A program made the position numbers and the translations under genes. From Pseudomonadota bacterium (GTDB lineage Bacteria; Pseudomonadota; Gammaproteobacteria; Steroidobacterales; Steroidobacteraceae), in assembly GCA_021838065.1 (NCBI GenBank), contig JAKCEJ010000196.1, positions 1 through 5,982 on the forward strand: a stretch of DNA of 5,982 nt. Direction: 5' to 3'. Shown here piece after piece: positions 5,279-5,982 of the stretch. Position 1 is the stretch's first letter. The number at the start of each line of letters is the position of its first letter. Below the pieces are notes generated by a model. It saw nothing but the letters and a program-made list of their open reading frames with translations, was not told the origin of the DNA and made no database searches.

Positions 5279-5982
5279 AGAGATATGTGCGGCGTTTCGC
5301 CCTGCGAGTACAACGACACCAGCCGCTCCAGCAGCCAGCGGCAGAACTGCACCGCGTCGCGGCGGTCGCCGCGCACGTACAGCTGCAATGCCTCGCTCCG
5401 GTCAATCATCGCACGCATGATCTCCTGCACACTATAACGCGGCAGGCCAAGCTCGCGCGAGACGGCGTCGCTGAGGGCTCGCTGGTGAGCGCGCAGCAGA
5501 GTCGAGGCGCGCACCGCGCCCCTGCGCGGCCGCTCTTCGCTGAACACCCGTTGCAACATCGCATCGACCATGCCGCGCCGATACTGGCGGTAGCGGGCCT
5601 CCTTGCGACGATAGTGCTCCGCGAGGGTCCGTGTGTTGGCATCGATCGGCTCGATCCGGGCGCGCGTGCGCACCGGCGCCGGCCGCTCGCGCACCTCGGC
5701 CATCAACTCATCGACCGTGCGCAGCTTGCGCACCGCCGGCCAGTCGGCGTAACGCTTGCGCCACCCCGAGCGCGGCGTCAGCCAGACGGCAAACGTCTCG
5801 GCGAAATCCTCGGTGGGATGCGCCTGCGCGTACCAGTCGCCGAGGTGATGCACGTAGCGGCGGCTCCCCGGGCGCGCCTTGTAGCGGTCGGGATAGCGCA
5901 GCGAAGCCGGTCCAAACACTTCCCGCCACCGCTTGCGGCGGCGCAGGCGGTAGGCGTTGTCGATCGCGTGCCCGGCCTCGTG
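5275..5982 (-). CDS. Zinc metallopeptidase, 5' end beyond the window
   Basis: The frame is open to the edge at 5982. The first five visible residues are HEAGH, the zinc-binding HExxH motif of zincin peptidases. About 50 residues later comes YAQAHPTEDFAETFAVWLTP (51-70 of the visible part), where E58 or E62 should supply the third zinc ligand. This arrangement resembles the putative zinc-binding metallopeptidases of proteobacteria (Pfam Peptidase_Mx1-like), in which an 'HP.ED.AETFA..L' block follows HExxH. The C-terminal 130 residues are charged and probably helical (for example LAEHYRRKEARYRQYRRG). A GTG at 5919 in this frame is internal and not the true start, since choosing it would delete the HEAGH motif. 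The stop overlaps the ATP-grasp start by 4 bp. No secretion signal can be assessed because the N-terminus is missing. Zincin identity strong, exact family moderate. Confidence 0.85.
   Translation of the reverse strand, partial: HEAGHAIDNAYRLRRRKRWREVFGPASLRYPDRYKARPGSRRYVHHLGDWYAQAHPTEDFAETFAVWLTPRSGWRKRYADWPAVRKLRTVDELMAEVRERPAPVRTRARIEPIDANTRTLAEHYRRKEARYRQYRRGMVDAMLQRVFSEERPRRGAVRASTLLRAHQRALSDAVSRELGLPRYSVQEIMRAMIDRSEALQLYVRGDRRDAVQFCRWLLERLVSLYSQGETPHISL

Noticed and set aside
4490..5437. 315-codon plus-strand frame
   Set aside because: It is antisense to the ATP-grasp gene, whose minus-strand product has clear family motifs.
1..5982. CRISPR array, tRNA or rRNA
   Set aside because: I saw no regularly spaced direct repeats, no tRNA-like cloverleaf with a T-loop, and no rRNA-like segments.

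Overview
The window is GC-rich DNA, most likely from a gammaproteobacterium (Xanthomonadales/Nevskiales/Steroidobacter-like). That placement is inferred from base composition, from a TonB-dependent receptor with a typical IVVTG motif, and from the type of conserved hypothetical genes present. No rRNA or other phylogenetic marker is in the window, so it is tentative. Every convincing gene reads on the minus strand, so the gene order below runs from high to low coordinates.

Region 5982-2769 holds a compact block of four genes. First is a zinc metallopeptidase whose visible part begins exactly at its HEAGH motif, so its N-terminus lies outside the window. It overlaps by 4 bp (ATGA) with an ATP-grasp ligase of the D-Ala-D-Ala-ligase superfamily. 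After a 175-bp gap with a possible promoter come two helical proteins of unknown function, separated by only 4 nt. A zincin peptidase coupled to an ATP-grasp peptide-bond-forming enzyme, next to two uncharacterised proteins, suggests a peptide or amino-acid conjugate pathway. The substrate cannot be read from the sequence. This is the most interesting part of the window.

Region 2768-1555 looks like an accessory junction. It holds a complete cyclase-family (kynurenine-formamidase-like) metal-dependent hydrolase with an altered metal-binding motif. Its upstream region contains an inverted repeat that may be an operator, and a plus-strand small ORF broken by an in-frame TGA. Just downstream of the cyclase is a frameshifted C-terminal remnant of a transposase.

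Region 1554-464 has no convincing protein gene. It contains several perfect or nearly perfect hairpins, the strongest at 810-839, and one weak small ORF with a good ribosome binding site. Region 463-1 is the N-terminus of a TonB-dependent outer-membrane receptor (signal peptide, then plug domain), cut by the window edge.
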